A stretch of 43,577 nucleotides of DNA from Candidatus Sulfotelmatobacter sp. Lineage in GTDB: Bacteria; Acidobacteriota; Terriglobia; Terriglobales; Acidobacteriaceae. Position numbers and translations under genes: made by a program. Shown here piece after piece: positions 1-8,638 of the stretch (position 1 is the first letter of the stretch; every line of letters starts with the position of its first letter). The notes beneath the pieces are model-generated. The model searched no databases, was not told where the DNA came from, and was given only the letters and a program-made list of their open reading frames with translations. Location: assembly GCA_030039165.1 (NCBI GenBank), contig JASHQM010000124.1:1-43577 (forward strand), given 5' to 3'.

Positions 1-546
1 GATCCAAAAGGCGAGGAAAAACTGAGCAAGCTCGGCTGGGAGTTTGTCGATCGCCTTCTCACCCACGGCAATGACATCTGTCTTCTGCTGAATTCCAGCG
101 TCAACGCCTACCGCCGTCTCGACCCGCACTTCGAGGCGCCCAACCAGCTGAATGCATCTGCAACCAATCGCGGAGCCATGGTGCGCATTCCCATTGGCAA
201 CGAGCGCAGCATGCGAACCGAAGTTCGCGCCGTCGCGCCCGACGCCAATCCCTACATGGTGATGTATTCGATTTTCCGCACCGGCCTGGAAGGCAAAACC
301 GCCAAGATTGGAAACTTGCGCTCGGCTAAACGATACCTGCCCGACAATATTTATGACGCCATCGACAACTTTAAAAAATCAGAGTGGACCACGAAGATGC
401 TCGGTGAAGATGTCAAAGGTCGCTATGCGGATTTGAAAAAAACTGCCGCCGACCGCTGCCCCCGCGCGCTGGGAACGATTGTGAAGGCGCCCGAGGTGCA
501 GTTCCACCATGACGTTTACAACCAATTCTTGTGGAATCTGTTCTAA
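1..546 (+). CDS. glnA: Glutamine synthetase, C-terminal part (5' end outside window)
   Basis: The frame is open from base 1 and ends at TAA 546, giving about 181 residues of the C-terminal half of a type I glutamine synthetase, which makes glutamine from glutamate, ammonia and ATP in the cytoplasm. Recognisable family features are the NRGAMVRIPIGNERS stretch followed by TEVRAVAPDANPY, matching the conserved glutamate-binding Arg and ANPY region. Near the end, DNIYDAI occupies the place of the NLYDLP adenylylation loop, so the tyrosine is kept but its surroundings differ from enterobacterial GlnA. The protein ends in the FLWNLF tail common in this subfamily. An ATG at 178 is internal and not the real start. 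A strong terminator follows directly. Confidence 0.93.
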   Translation, partial: DPKGEEKLSKLGWEFVDRLLTHGNDICLLLNSSVNAYRRLDPHFEAPNQLNASATNRGAMVRIPIGNERSMRTEVRAVAPDANPYMVMYSIFRTGLEGKTAKIGNLRSAKRYLPDNIYDAIDNFKKSEWTTKMLGEDVKGRYADLKKTAADRCPRALGTIVKAPEVQFHHDVYNQFLWNLF

Positions 547-568
547 CCTGTCGCAGTTCTGCCATACA

Positions 569-601
569 ACGCCCTGGCTGGGAGCCGGGGCGTTTCTTTT
601 T
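569..601 (+). terminator. Rho-independent terminator after glnA
   Basis: The stem ACGCCC (569-574) pairs with GGGCGT (588-593). An inner stem GGCT (576-579) pairs with AGCC (583-586) around a GGG loop, with one T/G mismatch between the two helices. A T-rich tract (TTCTTTTT) follows. It lies 23 bases past the glnA stop and is on the correct strand. Confidence 0.85.
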
Positions 602-663
602 GCAGAAGCACGTCTCTGACAACCGGCAACCGATAAGCCATTACAATGCCTGTCGGAGGTTTC

Positions 664-2460
664 ATGCCTAAATCGCGCCGGGACTTCCTCACGCAAACTT
701 CGCTCGGACTATTGGCCGCGGCGACGGCATTTCGCAGCACCGCGCAGCAGCCGGAAACTCCGCCGGCCGGAGAGCCTCCCGCATTCGGCGCCGGCCCCGC
801 GATTGGCCCGGAGGTTTCACCGGTTACGTTCGCAGAAGCCGGAAAGCTCGTTCAGTTCTCCCTGACCCCGCATGAGCGCGAGATCGCTGCCGGAAGCTGG
901 CGCAGGACGATGGCCGCGTTGTATGAACGCCGCGCCGGCCCGCGCAAAGTCGCGATTGAAACCACCCTCGCACCGGCGACGCGCTGGAATCCCGTGCTGC
1001 CGGGAGTACCCGAAGGTCCTCAGCAGAATCGGTTCATCCGCAGCCAGGAGGACCCTGGTCCGTTGCCGGCACGCGACGAAGACATTGCGTTCGCTTCCGT
1101 TGCGCAGCTTTCGCGCTGGATCGAGCGGGGGCAGCTGACTTCCGGCCGGCTCACTCGCATTTATTTAAAGCGCATCGAAACCTTCGATCCGAAATTACGC
1201 TGCGTCATCACGCTCACGCGCGATCTCGCTCTCGCTCAGGCTAAGAAAGTTGATGAAGAAATCGCCGCCGGCCATTACCGCGGGCCTCTGCATGGAATTC
1301 CGTGGGGTGCAAAGGATCTTCTCGACACGGCCCGCATTCCCACGACTTACGGAGCCGAGCCTTACCGCAATCGCGTTCCTGCTGAAGATGCGGTCGTGGT
1401 GAAGCGCCTGCATGAAGGCGGCGCAGTGCTGGTGGCTAAGCTAAGTTTGGGCGCGCTGGCGCTGAATGATGTTTGGTTCGGCGGGCAGACGATGAATCCG
1501 TGGCTGTTGGAGGAAGGCTCATCGGGATCGAGTGCCGGTCCCGGAGCGGCGACGGCAGCGGGATTGGTGGCATTTGCTATCGGCAGTGAAACCGGCGGCA
1601 GCATCGTCAGCCCGTCGATGCGTTGCGGCATCACCGGGCTACGCCCCACCTATGGCCGTGTGGCCCGCACTGGGGCCATGACGCTTTGCTGGTCTCTTGA
1701 CAAGCTCGGCCCCATGGCGCGCACCGTCGAAGATACGATGCTCGTGCTCCAAGCCATTACCGGCCCCGATGCCAGCGACATTGCCAGCGTGCCAAGCAAA
1801 CTCGACTTCAACGTTGGTGCGAGTGTACGGGGCCTCCGCGTCGGCTATCTTCCCAAGTGGATGAACGAGAGTCCCGCGACAAACGTCGATCGTGCTGCGC
1901 TTGTGACAGCGGCAAAGGTAGGAATGGTTCCGGTTGAGGTCTCGATTCCCGACTGGCCTTATGATTCGTTGGATTTGATTCTTTTCGCAGAAGCGGCCGC
2001 AGCTTTCGAAGAACTCACCTTCAGCGGCGGCTTGAATGAGCTGAAAGCTCAGGTGCCTGACGCATGGCCTAATCTTTTCCGCCAAGCCCGTTTTCTTTCC
2101 GCAGTCGACTTCGTTCAGGCCGACCGCTTGCGCCGCAAAGTCGCCGAAGAAATGGCCCGCCTGTTTTCGAATGTAGACTTGCTGCTCGTTCCGTCGCTGC
2201 GCGACGAGATGCTGACGCTCACGAACTTCACTGGCCATCCGTCGCTCACCCTGCGCGCAGGATTTGTTGAAGTCGCAAAAGCCCGCAGCGATTGGGCGCC
2301 GGATCCCAATCATCCACTCCCGACATTTTCGCCTCCGCGGCGCGTGCCGCACGGCATCACGCTAATCGGACGCCTTTTCGACGAGGGCACGCTGTGTGAG
2401 GCGGGAATTGCGCTGGAACGTGCGTTTGCCGTCGCCAGCGAGCGCCCGCCAGGGTTTTAG
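664..2460 (+). CDS. Amidase-signature family hydrolase with Tat signal
   Basis: About 598 residues. The N-terminus carries SRRDFL followed by a hydrophobic Ala-rich stretch, a twin-arginine export signal, so the enzyme probably acts outside the cytoplasm. The amidase-signature Ser-Ser-Lys triad is visible: Lys in GIPWGAKDLL, the cis-Ser in the GSSGSSAGPG loop, and the nucleophile in GSETGGSIVSPS, where the usual SIR is SIV. The family hydrolyses C-N amide bonds, and the substrate cannot be told from sequence. An upstream in-frame ATG at 646 exists. I prefer 664 because GGAGGT (655-660) lies just before it and because the Tat motif then falls at the usual distance, although the 3-base spacing is short. 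The gene is monocistronic and converges with the M48 gene. Confidence 0.88.
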   Translation: MPKSRRDFLTQTSLGLLAAATAFRSTAQQPETPPAGEPPAFGAGPAIGPEVSPVTFAEAGKLVQFSLTPHEREIAAGSWRRTMAALYERRAGPRKVAIETTLAPATRWNPVLPGVPEGPQQNRFIRSQEDPGPLPARDEDIAFASVAQLSRWIERGQLTSGRLTRIYLKRIETFDPKLRCVITLTRDLALAQAKKVDEEIAAGHYRGPLHGIPWGAKDLLDTARIPTTYGAEPYRNRVPAEDAVVVKRLHEGGAVLVAKLSLGALALNDVWFGGQTMNPWLLEEGSSGSSAGPGAATAAGLVAFAIGSETGGSIVSPSMRCGITGLRPTYGRVARTGAMTLCWSLDKLGPMARTVEDTMLVLQAITGPDASDIASVPSKLDFNVGASVRGLRVGYLPKWMNESPATNVDRAALVTAAKVGMVPVEVSIPDWPYDSLDLILFAEAAAAFEELTFSGGLNELKAQVPDAWPNLFRQARFLSAVDFVQADRLRRKVAEEMARLFSNVDLLLVPSLRDEMLTLTNFTGHPSLTLRAGFVEVAKARSDWAPDPNHPLPTFSPPRRVPHGITLIGRLFDEGTLCEAGIALERAFAVASERPPGF

Positions 2461-2510
2461 CAAGCTCGCACTATTGATTGCGCTTGGGACCCAACTTGAG
2501 AGTCGACTCC

Positions 2511-4211
2511 TTACTTCCGTCCCAGTTCGCTGGCCGCTACTTTTTCGTTGCCTGGAATCGAAATCCGCGTCAAGTAGGGGAAAAACGGAGTCAGCTCGAA
2601 CGGCATCTTCTCTCGGGGCGAAGTCAGGGCCAAAGGCTTGGCCTTGGACATCTCGACCTGATCGGTCCAGGGATCTAGCTTGATGCGCCCGCCGAGCGGC
2701 AGGGCAGCAATCTGATCGGTGCGTTGTGAATCCAGTTGCGGCGCAGACGCCAGGAGGGTTGACATGCGGATGCTTTTGCCTTCAGCCAGCGCATTGCCCA
2801 GGTGGGGACGAATCAGATTCGGCAATTCAGGGGCGCTCTCCTGCAAAGCTTTCAGAAACAATCCGGCGCTGCCCAGCTTGTCTTTGTAGGGAGAATTCTT
2901 TAACAGCTCCAAAGCTTTGGCATCGGCCGCTTCTTCGTCAGTTGTGCTGCGCTTGAAGTCAAGGCGCTGGAACGACTCTTCATCAGGAAAGAACATGCGA
3001 TCGTTGAACGCCAGCCTTGTGTCGAGTTTGTGGCCGAGCACAATGTGACCTAGTTCGTGCGCCAGCACCGTGGCAAGCGAGGCCTCGTCGGGGAGCACAT
3101 CGAGCAGCCCGCGGCTCACCACAATCGTATGGCCGATGGTAAACGACTCCAGCGGAGAAGTAAGCAACACCCGGCACCGCACATCCTGCAAATCGATGTT
3201 ATTAGTGATCAGCAGATTGTTCACCACCGTCTGCAACACCTTGTCTACTTCACCCGGAGGCGCCATCAAACCGATCTTCTCCATGCGATCGATGGCGTTG
3301 TCTTCCGCCTGCCGCTCCCACATTCGTTCAGCTGCTATCGGCCCGGCATCGGCAGCCGATTCGCTCTCATCTTTCACAGCTTCCGGCGAATCCACCATAA
3401 TCTGGGTGAACTCAGAATTCTTGTTCAGGCCTTTCAGGTCATATCCCCACAATCGCGTCTGCGCGCGGAAGTGCAGGGTGCGCCCAAGACCATACTTCAT
3501 GTCCGTTTCTTCGCTGAAAATATAGGCCGGCAACCAGGCATCCGGACGCATGTTCAACCGCCAACTGTCGAAGTGCAGATAGAAGTTCGACCCCGGCTTC
3601 GATTGGTATGTTCCATTGAAACGCACAATGTTGTAATCCTGATCCTCAACCCAGATGCGCCCGATAAAGCGCCCTCCGGAGGCATCCTTCCTGGGTTGAA
3701 CATCAATCACGAGGCAGCGTACCTCGCCCAAAAACTCGCGCCGCACGAAGGTGAAGTCGTAATTCTTCTTCTGGAAGTCGGTATCGAGCAGCACCATCTG
3801 CGCAAAACCCAGCGGCAGAAAACGCATGGAGTAGACGGAGGTGAGCCGGTCCACCATACGCCGACCGAAACCGGGCTGCCCGATAAACGAGGTGTCTTCC
3901 GGGCCCTCGCTCATGTCCAACCGTCCGAGAAAATAGCGGTCGCTCACCGGCACATCGATTTCGGTCCGATCCGTTTTGAGGTTTTGAATGTAGGTCTCAA
4001 CCATGGGATGCAGGTGCCTCATCTGCGCCACGAAGAAATGCTCCCGCTGCACGACGCGATCCAGTATGTCGTTGAAAGAAGTGGGCGAAGCGGCGCCCAG
4101 CCCAGCATTTTCGATGACGGGGACGCGGGTAGGCGCCGCCGTTTGCTGCGACGATGCTGCCAGGGATGCGATTAACACGAGCAGAAACGAATTGAACCGG
4201 GAGATGCGCAT
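2511..4211 (-). CDS. M48-family zinc metalloprotease, exported
   Basis: 566 residues with an N-terminal signal sequence (residues 1 to about 25). The C-terminal half holds the M48 zinc motif HELGHIVLGH (about residue 384) and a downstream DEEAADAKA segment supplying the third, glutamate ligand. The N-terminal half (about residues 60-270) is a beta-rich region without a family I can name with confidence; its style recalls outer-membrane lipoprotein-processing domains. It follows the TonB-family gene with an 18-base gap on the same strand, so the two are probably co-transcribed. Related exported M48 proteases (BepA/LoiP type) act in envelope quality control. That role is inference here. Confidence 0.88.
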   Translation of the reverse strand: MRISRFNSFLLVLIASLAASSQQTAAPTRVPVIENAGLGAASPTSFNDILDRVVQREHFFVAQMRHLHPMVETYIQNLKTDRTEIDVPVSDRYFLGRLDMSEGPEDTSFIGQPGFGRRMVDRLTSVYSMRFLPLGFAQMVLLDTDFQKKNYDFTFVRREFLGEVRCLVIDVQPRKDASGGRFIGRIWVEDQDYNIVRFNGTYQSKPGSNFYLHFDSWRLNMRPDAWLPAYIFSEETDMKYGLGRTLHFRAQTRLWGYDLKGLNKNSEFTQIMVDSPEAVKDESESAADAGPIAAERMWERQAEDNAIDRMEKIGLMAPPGEVDKVLQTVVNNLLITNNIDLQDVRCRVLLTSPLESFTIGHTIVVSRGLLDVLPDEASLATVLAHELGHIVLGHKLDTRLAFNDRMFFPDEESFQRLDFKRSTTDEEAADAKALELLKNSPYKDKLGSAGLFLKALQESAPELPNLIRPHLGNALAEGKSIRMSTLLASAPQLDSQRTDQIAALPLGGRIKLDPWTDQVEMSKAKPLALTSPREKMPFELTPFFPYLTRISIPGNEKVAASELGRK

Positions 4212-4229
4212 AGAAACCTCGCAACGGAC

Positions 4230-5261
4230 TTACGCTAACTGGAAAATGACGTGCAATACCACCGTGGAATCGGCCGGCTGGCCATCTCTCAGCGCCGGCT
4301 TGAAGCGAATCTGTTGCGCCGCCTTCACCGCATTGTCATCCAACCCATGCCCCAAACCACGCACCACGCGCAGCACTCGCAAACCGCCAGAAGCCTCGAG
4401 AACAACCTCCAGCAGCACCTCGCCCTGAATGCGCAGGTTGCGCGCTTCCTGCGTGTACAGCGGAACCGGCTTGGCAGTAATTTCGGCCGGCACCAATCTG
4501 ACCGCTTCGAGAGGGCGAGCATGCGCGGCCGAGGGCGCGGGAGCTTCGACATTGCCAAAGCCGCTGGTCTGAACTACTTGCGGCACTCGTGGCCGATGTT
4601 CTGGGAGCGCCGTCTCACTCCCAAATCCGGAGCTCACAACCACAGCCGCAACGCCTTTCGCTCCGGCTGTTCCATTGCCGTAACCAGGGCCCGATGGAAG
4701 ATCAAACGACCCCAGCGCGGCGATGTTGGCAACCTTTCCCTGCCCGGCCGTAGCCGGAATTCCATTCGGATCGCCGAATCCTCCGGTCTGTACCTGCGAG
4801 GAATATTTGGCACGTGTTGGCACAGCGGAGCTGCCCGTCAAAAAAACATTGACGCTCACTCCCTGCTTCGGCACCACCGGCGCAACCGTGGGTGCTGTCT
4901 CAATCCTTCTGGCGCTGATGCTGACCACCGGGGCAGGCGTGTCTTCTGCGCTCGCGTGCGCGACTTTGGGTTGCATAGCCGTAAGGCGCAGCGCGTTCAC
5001 CAGCGGATCCACTTCAACCACGGCCAGTTGCTTCAGGCGCAGCAAAGGCTGCGGCTGACGATTGACGGGAGGCGGCGTGTTGACCAGCGCAATCGCGTGA
5101 AAACTGCGCTCCATCGGCGAGATCACGGGCACAACCATCCGCAAGAGCACGAAAGCGGCCACGATCAGCGCCTGTATCCCGCTGCTGAAGACAAATTCCG
5201 CCCAGGGCTTTCTTGCCCTCGGCAGCAGGGCAAAAAGACTCTGTTGGCTGGAAGAGCTCAT
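4230..5261 (-). CDS. TonB-family protein (energy transducer-like)
   Basis: About 343 residues. One membrane segment lies near the N-terminus (about residues 20-45), followed by a long Pro/Ala/Val-rich periplasmic linker and a C-terminal TonB domain of about 85 residues (PVPLYTQEARNLRIQGEV... to ...VVLHVIFQLA). The linker carries three similar units, QTGGFG, VSSGFG and QTSGFG. The longest open frame starts at 5417, but the ATG at 5261 puts the membrane anchor at the expected place. TonB proteins couple the proton-motive force to outer-membrane receptors, but no ExbB, ExbD or receptor gene is in this window. The gene is followed directly by the M48 protease. Confidence 0.85.
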   Translation of the reverse strand: MSSSSQQSLFALLPRARKPWAEFVFSSGIQALIVAAFVLLRMVVPVISPMERSFHAIALVNTPPPVNRQPQPLLRLKQLAVVEVDPLVNALRLTAMQPKVAHASAEDTPAPVVSISARRIETAPTVAPVVPKQGVSVNVFLTGSSAVPTRAKYSSQVQTGGFGDPNGIPATAGQGKVANIAALGSFDLPSGPGYGNGTAGAKGVAAVVVSSGFGSETALPEHRPRVPQVVQTSGFGNVEAPAPSAAHARPLEAVRLVPAEITAKPVPLYTQEARNLRIQGEVLLEVVLEASGGLRVLRVVRGLGHGLDDNAVKAAQQIRFKPALRDGQPADSTVVLHVIFQLA

Positions 5262-5604
5262 ATCTCTTAGCGTCGAAATCCCTGTTCCCGCGCTAACGTG
5301 CCGGAAGCAGTTCATGCGCCGGTCGGCTAAGATACAGGACCGGCGAGGCGACCGGTTAGCGCGCACCCCATGGGGAAGGTTGCACGGGAGAGGCCACTCC
5401 CGTACATGAAAGTACATTAATGGTTTTAGCCCTTGGATTGCTTAAAGTTAGAGCACGTTCCCTTAGAACTTGATGAATCATGAGAAAGCAAGATTTTCCA
5501 TTTTCCGCCGCTCTTACGCCCAAAACGGGAACACCTGTCCCATTTACGAACACCCTGTCCATAACTTTAACAGTATAAGACCTTCGTCTCTGCTTCTCGA
5601 TTCT
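5262..5604. other. Gap between dehydrogenase and TonB-family gene
   Basis: 343 bases. It should hold the promoter of the minus-strand TonB-family gene, but I found no convincing -35/-10 pair. It contains a short palindrome, GTACATGAAAGTAC, around 5402-5415. No supported ORF was seen; a plus-strand frame starting at 5470 only runs on as antisense to the dehydrogenase. Confidence 0.5.
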
Positions 5605-6978
5605 TTAGCAGCGCACGATCTTCGTACTCGAAATTCCTTTGGTGGCGTTGCGCGTATCCACCACCAGCTGCGCCTCGTTCACGATGCGCCGATAGTCGTA
5701 GTCCGAGTGGTCGGTAACAATTACGATGCAATCGTATTGGCCCAGATTTTCCAGCTCGCTACGCTTCATTTGAAGATCGTACTTGCGCCCCTTCCCGATG
5801 AAAGGAAAATACGGATCGTGATAGCTGACCTGCGCGCCTTCTTTCTGTAACAGTTCGATGATCGTCAGCGCCGGGGACTCGCGCAGATCGTCGATGTCTT
5901 TCTTATATGCGACGCCCAAAACCAGCACCCGCGCTCCGTTTACTGCTTTCTTGTGGCGGTTCAGCGCTCCGCTGACCGAAGAGATCACGAAGTACGGCAT
6001 ATTCGTGTTGATCTCTCCCGCCAGTTCGATAAAACGCGTCCGAAAATCGCACTCCTTCGCCTTCCACGACAAATAGAACGGATCGACCGGAATGCAATGC
6101 CCGCCCAACCCCGGCCCGGGATAGAAAGGATGAAAACCGAAGGGCTTGGTTTTGGCCGCCTCGATCACCTCCCAGATATCGATCCCCATGCGCAGGCACA
6201 GCATCTTCAACTCGTTCACCAGCGCAATATTCACGCAGCGGTAAATATTCTCCAGCAGCTTGGTCATCTCCGCCCCCGCGGGCGAGGACACCGGCACCGT
6301 GCGATGAAAAATTGTCCCATACAGCGCACTCGCCAGCTCGGAAGCCTGCTGATTCAATCCACCGACCACCTTTGGGATATCCGGCCGCGCCACAGTTGTG
6401 TTGCCGGGATCTTCGCGCTCTGGTGAGAACACCACCAAGAATTCTTTTTCCCCGGCCGAGGCGCCTCGCGCCGCTTTCAGTCCAAACGCGTTCTCATTCT
6501 CCAGAATGGGCACCATGACTTCTTCCGTTGTTCCTGGATAGCTCGTGCTCTCAAGAATAATGAGCTGACCCGGCTGGAGGTGTGGCGCCATGGCATGCGC
6601 GGTGTTTGTTATGAAGCTGAGATCGGGTTCGCGATATTCATCCAGCGGAGTCGGAACACAGATAATGACGGCATCCATGTCCCGGAGTCGGGAATAATCG
6701 ATAGTCGCCGAAAAGCCGTGCGCCTGCGCAGCCTGAATCTCTTCCGGCCCAATGCGAAAGATATACGACCCGCCGCGGCTGAGCGTCTCCACCTTGTTAT
6801 GATCGATATCGAAACCCGTAACCTTGAACCTCTGCTCGCTGAACAGCAGCACCAGCGGCAGCCCGACGTAACCCAAGCCAATAACCCCGACCTGGGCCTG
6901 GCGCTGCTGGATTTTGTTTTTAAGTTGATCGGGAGAACGTTTTAGAGTGGTGTGATTAGTCATTATTGCGGCAGACAT
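5605..6978 (-). CDS. Nucleotide-sugar dehydrogenase (UDP-GlcNAc/UDP-ManNAc dehydrogenase type)
   Basis: 457 residues, complete. An NAD-binding Rossmann motif, GVIGLGYVGLPL, lies at about residues 32-43. The central helix region contains SPAGAEMTKLLENIYR, and the catalytic cysteine sits in GHCIPVDPFYLSWK (about residue 295), as in the UDP-glucose/GDP-mannose dehydrogenase superfamily. The length and spacing fit WbpA/WecC-type enzymes, which oxidise an N-acetylhexosamine-nucleotide to the uronic acid for surface polysaccharide. The exact sugar is not determinable. ATG 6978 has AGGAAA upstream; ATG 6963 is a second possible start. Its position beside the exopolysaccharide genes suggests that it supplies an activated uronic acid. 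Confidence 0.92.
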   Translation of the reverse strand: MSAAIMTNHTTLKRSPDQLKNKIQQRQAQVGVIGLGYVGLPLVLLFSEQRFKVTGFDIDHNKVETLSRGGSYIFRIGPEEIQAAQAHGFSATIDYSRLRDMDAVIICVPTPLDEYREPDLSFITNTAHAMAPHLQPGQLIILESTSYPGTTEEVMVPILENENAFGLKAARGASAGEKEFLVVFSPEREDPGNTTVARPDIPKVVGGLNQQASELASALYGTIFHRTVPVSSPAGAEMTKLLENIYRCVNIALVNELKMLCLRMGIDIWEVIEAAKTKPFGFHPFYPGPGLGGHCIPVDPFYLSWKAKECDFRTRFIELAGEINTNMPYFVISSVSGALNRHKKAVNGARVLVLGVAYKKDIDDLRESPALTIIELLQKEGAQVSYHDPYFPFIGKGRKYDLQMKRSELENLGQYDCIVIVTDHSDYDYRRIVNEAQLVVDTRNATKGISSTKIVRC

Positions 6979-7008
6979 GCGTTTCCTGGGAACGAAATCT
7001 ACTCAACG

Positions 7009-7017
7009 ATTCTAGCA
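7009..7017 (-). promoter_or_regulatory. Possible extended -10 promoter of the dehydrogenase gene
   Basis: On the minus strand TGCTAGAAT matches the extended -10 pattern TGnTAnAAT, with 5 of 6 bases of TATAAT. No good -35 is present, which is allowed for extended -10 promoters. Transcription would start about 23 bases before the ATG at 6978, leaving room for the AGGAAA ribosome site. Confidence 0.4.
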
Positions 7018-7192
7018 CGCAGATTTCTCCGCGCTATGCGGCGGGCCACGGCCGAATGTTTGCTAAACCGGCAATTTCAATGCTTGTTTTGAAGATCTGA
7101 TTAAGCTTTATGTTTCAGGAGGGCAGCCTGTCAACGCATAAAATAACGCATATCGTTTTGATTCCTAAAGTAATTTTGGAGTACCGGGCCTG

Positions 7193-7777
7193 ATGCTGCA
7201 CAGCAGAACTCGAACCTGCTTGACGTTGGCCATGCTCGCGGCCTGCCTCTGGGCAGCATGGCACGCTGGCGCTTTCCTCGTGGTCAACGACCCGCATCCT
7301 TCCGACGTCATCGTGGTTCTGGCCGGAGAAACCTCCGTGCGCCCGGCGCGCGCCCTTGAACTTCTGGATCAAGGTTATGCCCGAAAGGTATTCATCGATG
7401 TGCCGGCGCAAGCCAAAATCTACGATTTGACTCAAGTTCAGCTCGCCGAAAATTACATTCGGGAGCTTCCGCAGGGCGCATCGGTCGGCATCTGCCCGAT
7501 CGTGGGCCTGTCGACCAAGGGGGAGGCAAACGATGTTGCTGTTTGCCTTGCCAAGGATCAACCGAAGAGTGTTTTGATCGTCACCTCTGACCACCACACG
7601 CGGCGCGCATTGAGCGTTTTCCGCCACAAGATTCCGGGCGTTCGATTCTCAGTCGCGGCTGCCTACGATCCTTCGCAATTCGGCCCTCGCTGGTGGACCC
7701 ATCGCCAGTGGGCCAAGACTTTCTTCGAGGAGTGGGTTCGCGTGCTCTGGTGGGAGCTGATCGACCAATGGAAGTAG
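7193..7777 (+). CDS. YdcF/SanA-like DUF218 protein
   Basis: 194 residues. An N-terminal hydrophobic segment (residues 9-27) anchors or exports the protein. DUF218 features follow: SDVIVVLAGE, then RPARALELLDQGYARKVFID, and later SVLIVTSDHHTRRA near residue 130, with the conserved Ser/Asp/His cluster. Members are linked to envelope and polysaccharide metabolism (SanA, ElyC), but their biochemistry is mostly unknown. It stands alone on the plus strand, between the divergent dehydrogenase and the FecR-domain gene, within the polysaccharide region. Confidence 0.82.
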   Translation: MLHSRTRTCLTLAMLAACLWAAWHAGAFLVVNDPHPSDVIVVLAGETSVRPARALELLDQGYARKVFIDVPAQAKIYDLTQVQLAENYIRELPQGASVGICPIVGLSTKGEANDVAVCLAKDQPKSVLIVTSDHHTRRALSVFRHKIPGVRFSVAAAYDPSQFGPRWWTHRQWAKTFFEEWVRVLWWELIDQWK

Positions 7778-7848
7778 TTGCGCTTCTCCTCTGACGGCGC
7801 GGACAACTTCCCGAAAAAGTTTTCCACCGTTTCACTGCACAAAAGTCA

Positions 7849-7878
7849 TTGACTGCCAACAAGATTGAACGTTAGGAT
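7849..7878 (+). promoter_or_regulatory. Possible sigma-70 promoter of the FecR-domain gene
   Basis: TTGACT (7849-7854; 5 of 6 to TTGACA) is followed after 18 bases by TAGGAT (7873-7878; 4 of 6 to TATAAT). It is placed about 40 bases before ATG 7919. Found by eye only. Confidence 0.42.
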
Positions 7879-7918
7879 GCCTTAACAGTCACCAAAATAG
7901 TTAATAACGGAGCATGGG

Positions 7919-8587
7919 ATGGGCGCGTCTGCCTTACGCAGTCTGGCAAGTTGTGTGCTCGTATTAATTGCGTCTGTTTCGCTTTTAGCCGCTGACTCCG
8001 CGGTAGCCATGCTTCATGCCGACGGCGCTGCCTGGTTGAACGGTAGCCATGTCCCGAACTCCTCCGCCCTTTTCGTTGGCGATCTCGTACAGACACGCAT
8101 TGATTCTGCGGCCAGTATCCATGCGCCGGGTTCCAGCATCACCGTTCTCGGCGATTCGCTGATCAAATTTCAGGGGGCTTCGCTGGAGATTGAGCGCGGC
8201 GGCCTGAGCATTTCGACCTCCCAAGGATTGGCGGCCAGCGCTGGCGACGTTCATGTTGCCCCGGCTTCCACCTCCTGGACCGAATTCAACGTAAGCGATA
8301 CCGACGGCACGCTCCACATTTTCGCCCGCAAAGGCGACCTCACTATCACTGATCAGAACGGCAGCACCACTCTGGCCCAGGGCCAGGAAACCACGCGCGA
8401 CGATCAGGCCGGCCAGGGCAACGGGAAAAAGAAGAACAAAAAGCCTGCCGGCGGAGCTGCGCCTGCGGCCAATGGCGGGGTGCTCGACTCGACTGCCGCA
8501 GTCGCGGCCGGCTCAGCAGCCATCGCCGGGGTCACGACGTGGGTTCTTTTGCAAAGCAGCAGCCCGGTCAGTCCTTCAAACCCCTAG
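7919..8587 (+). CDS. FecR-domain exported protein
   Basis: 222 residues. The signal sequence spans residues 1 to about 26. A FecR-like beta region (about 28-150) follows, with typical phrases such as VGDLVQTRIDSAASI and GDLTITDQNGSTTLAQGQ. Then come a Lys/Gly/Ala-rich linker (GKKKNKKPAGG) and a small-residue hydrophobic C-terminal segment (AVAAGSAAIAGVTTWVLL) that could sit in a membrane. No FecI-type sigma factor is nearby, so this is not a classic FecIR switch. In acidobacterial genomes stand-alone FecR proteins often lie beside polysaccharide loci. A function as a cell-envelope scaffold or sensor is inference. An ATG at 7914 is out of frame. Confidence 0.83.
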   Translation: MGASALRSLASCVLVLIASVSLLAADSAVAMLHADGAAWLNGSHVPNSSALFVGDLVQTRIDSAASIHAPGSSITVLGDSLIKFQGASLEIERGGLSISTSQGLAASAGDVHVAPASTSWTEFNVSDTDGTLHIFARKGDLTITDQNGSTTLAQGQETTRDDQAGQGNGKKKNKKPAGGAAPAANGGVLDSTAAVAAGSAAIAGVTTWVLLQSSSPVSPSNP

Positions 8588-8638
8588 AAGAGGTTCCGGC
8601 AGGGAATACCGGGCTCCAGCAATTGCTTTCAGACGAAA

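Noticed and set aside
1639..2352. 237-residue minus-strand frame within the amidase gene
   Set aside because: Antisense to a complete amidase with all catalytic residues.
3057..4175. 372-residue plus-strand frame antisense to the M48 protease gene
   Set aside because: The opposite strand encodes a protease with clear motifs and a signal peptide; the antisense protein is His/Arg-rich without domains, as expected from a shadow of a GC-rich gene.
4251..5270. 339-residue plus-strand frame antisense to the TonB-family gene
   Set aside because: Shadow frame with Arg/His-rich composition; the TonB C-terminal domain is convincing on the minus strand.
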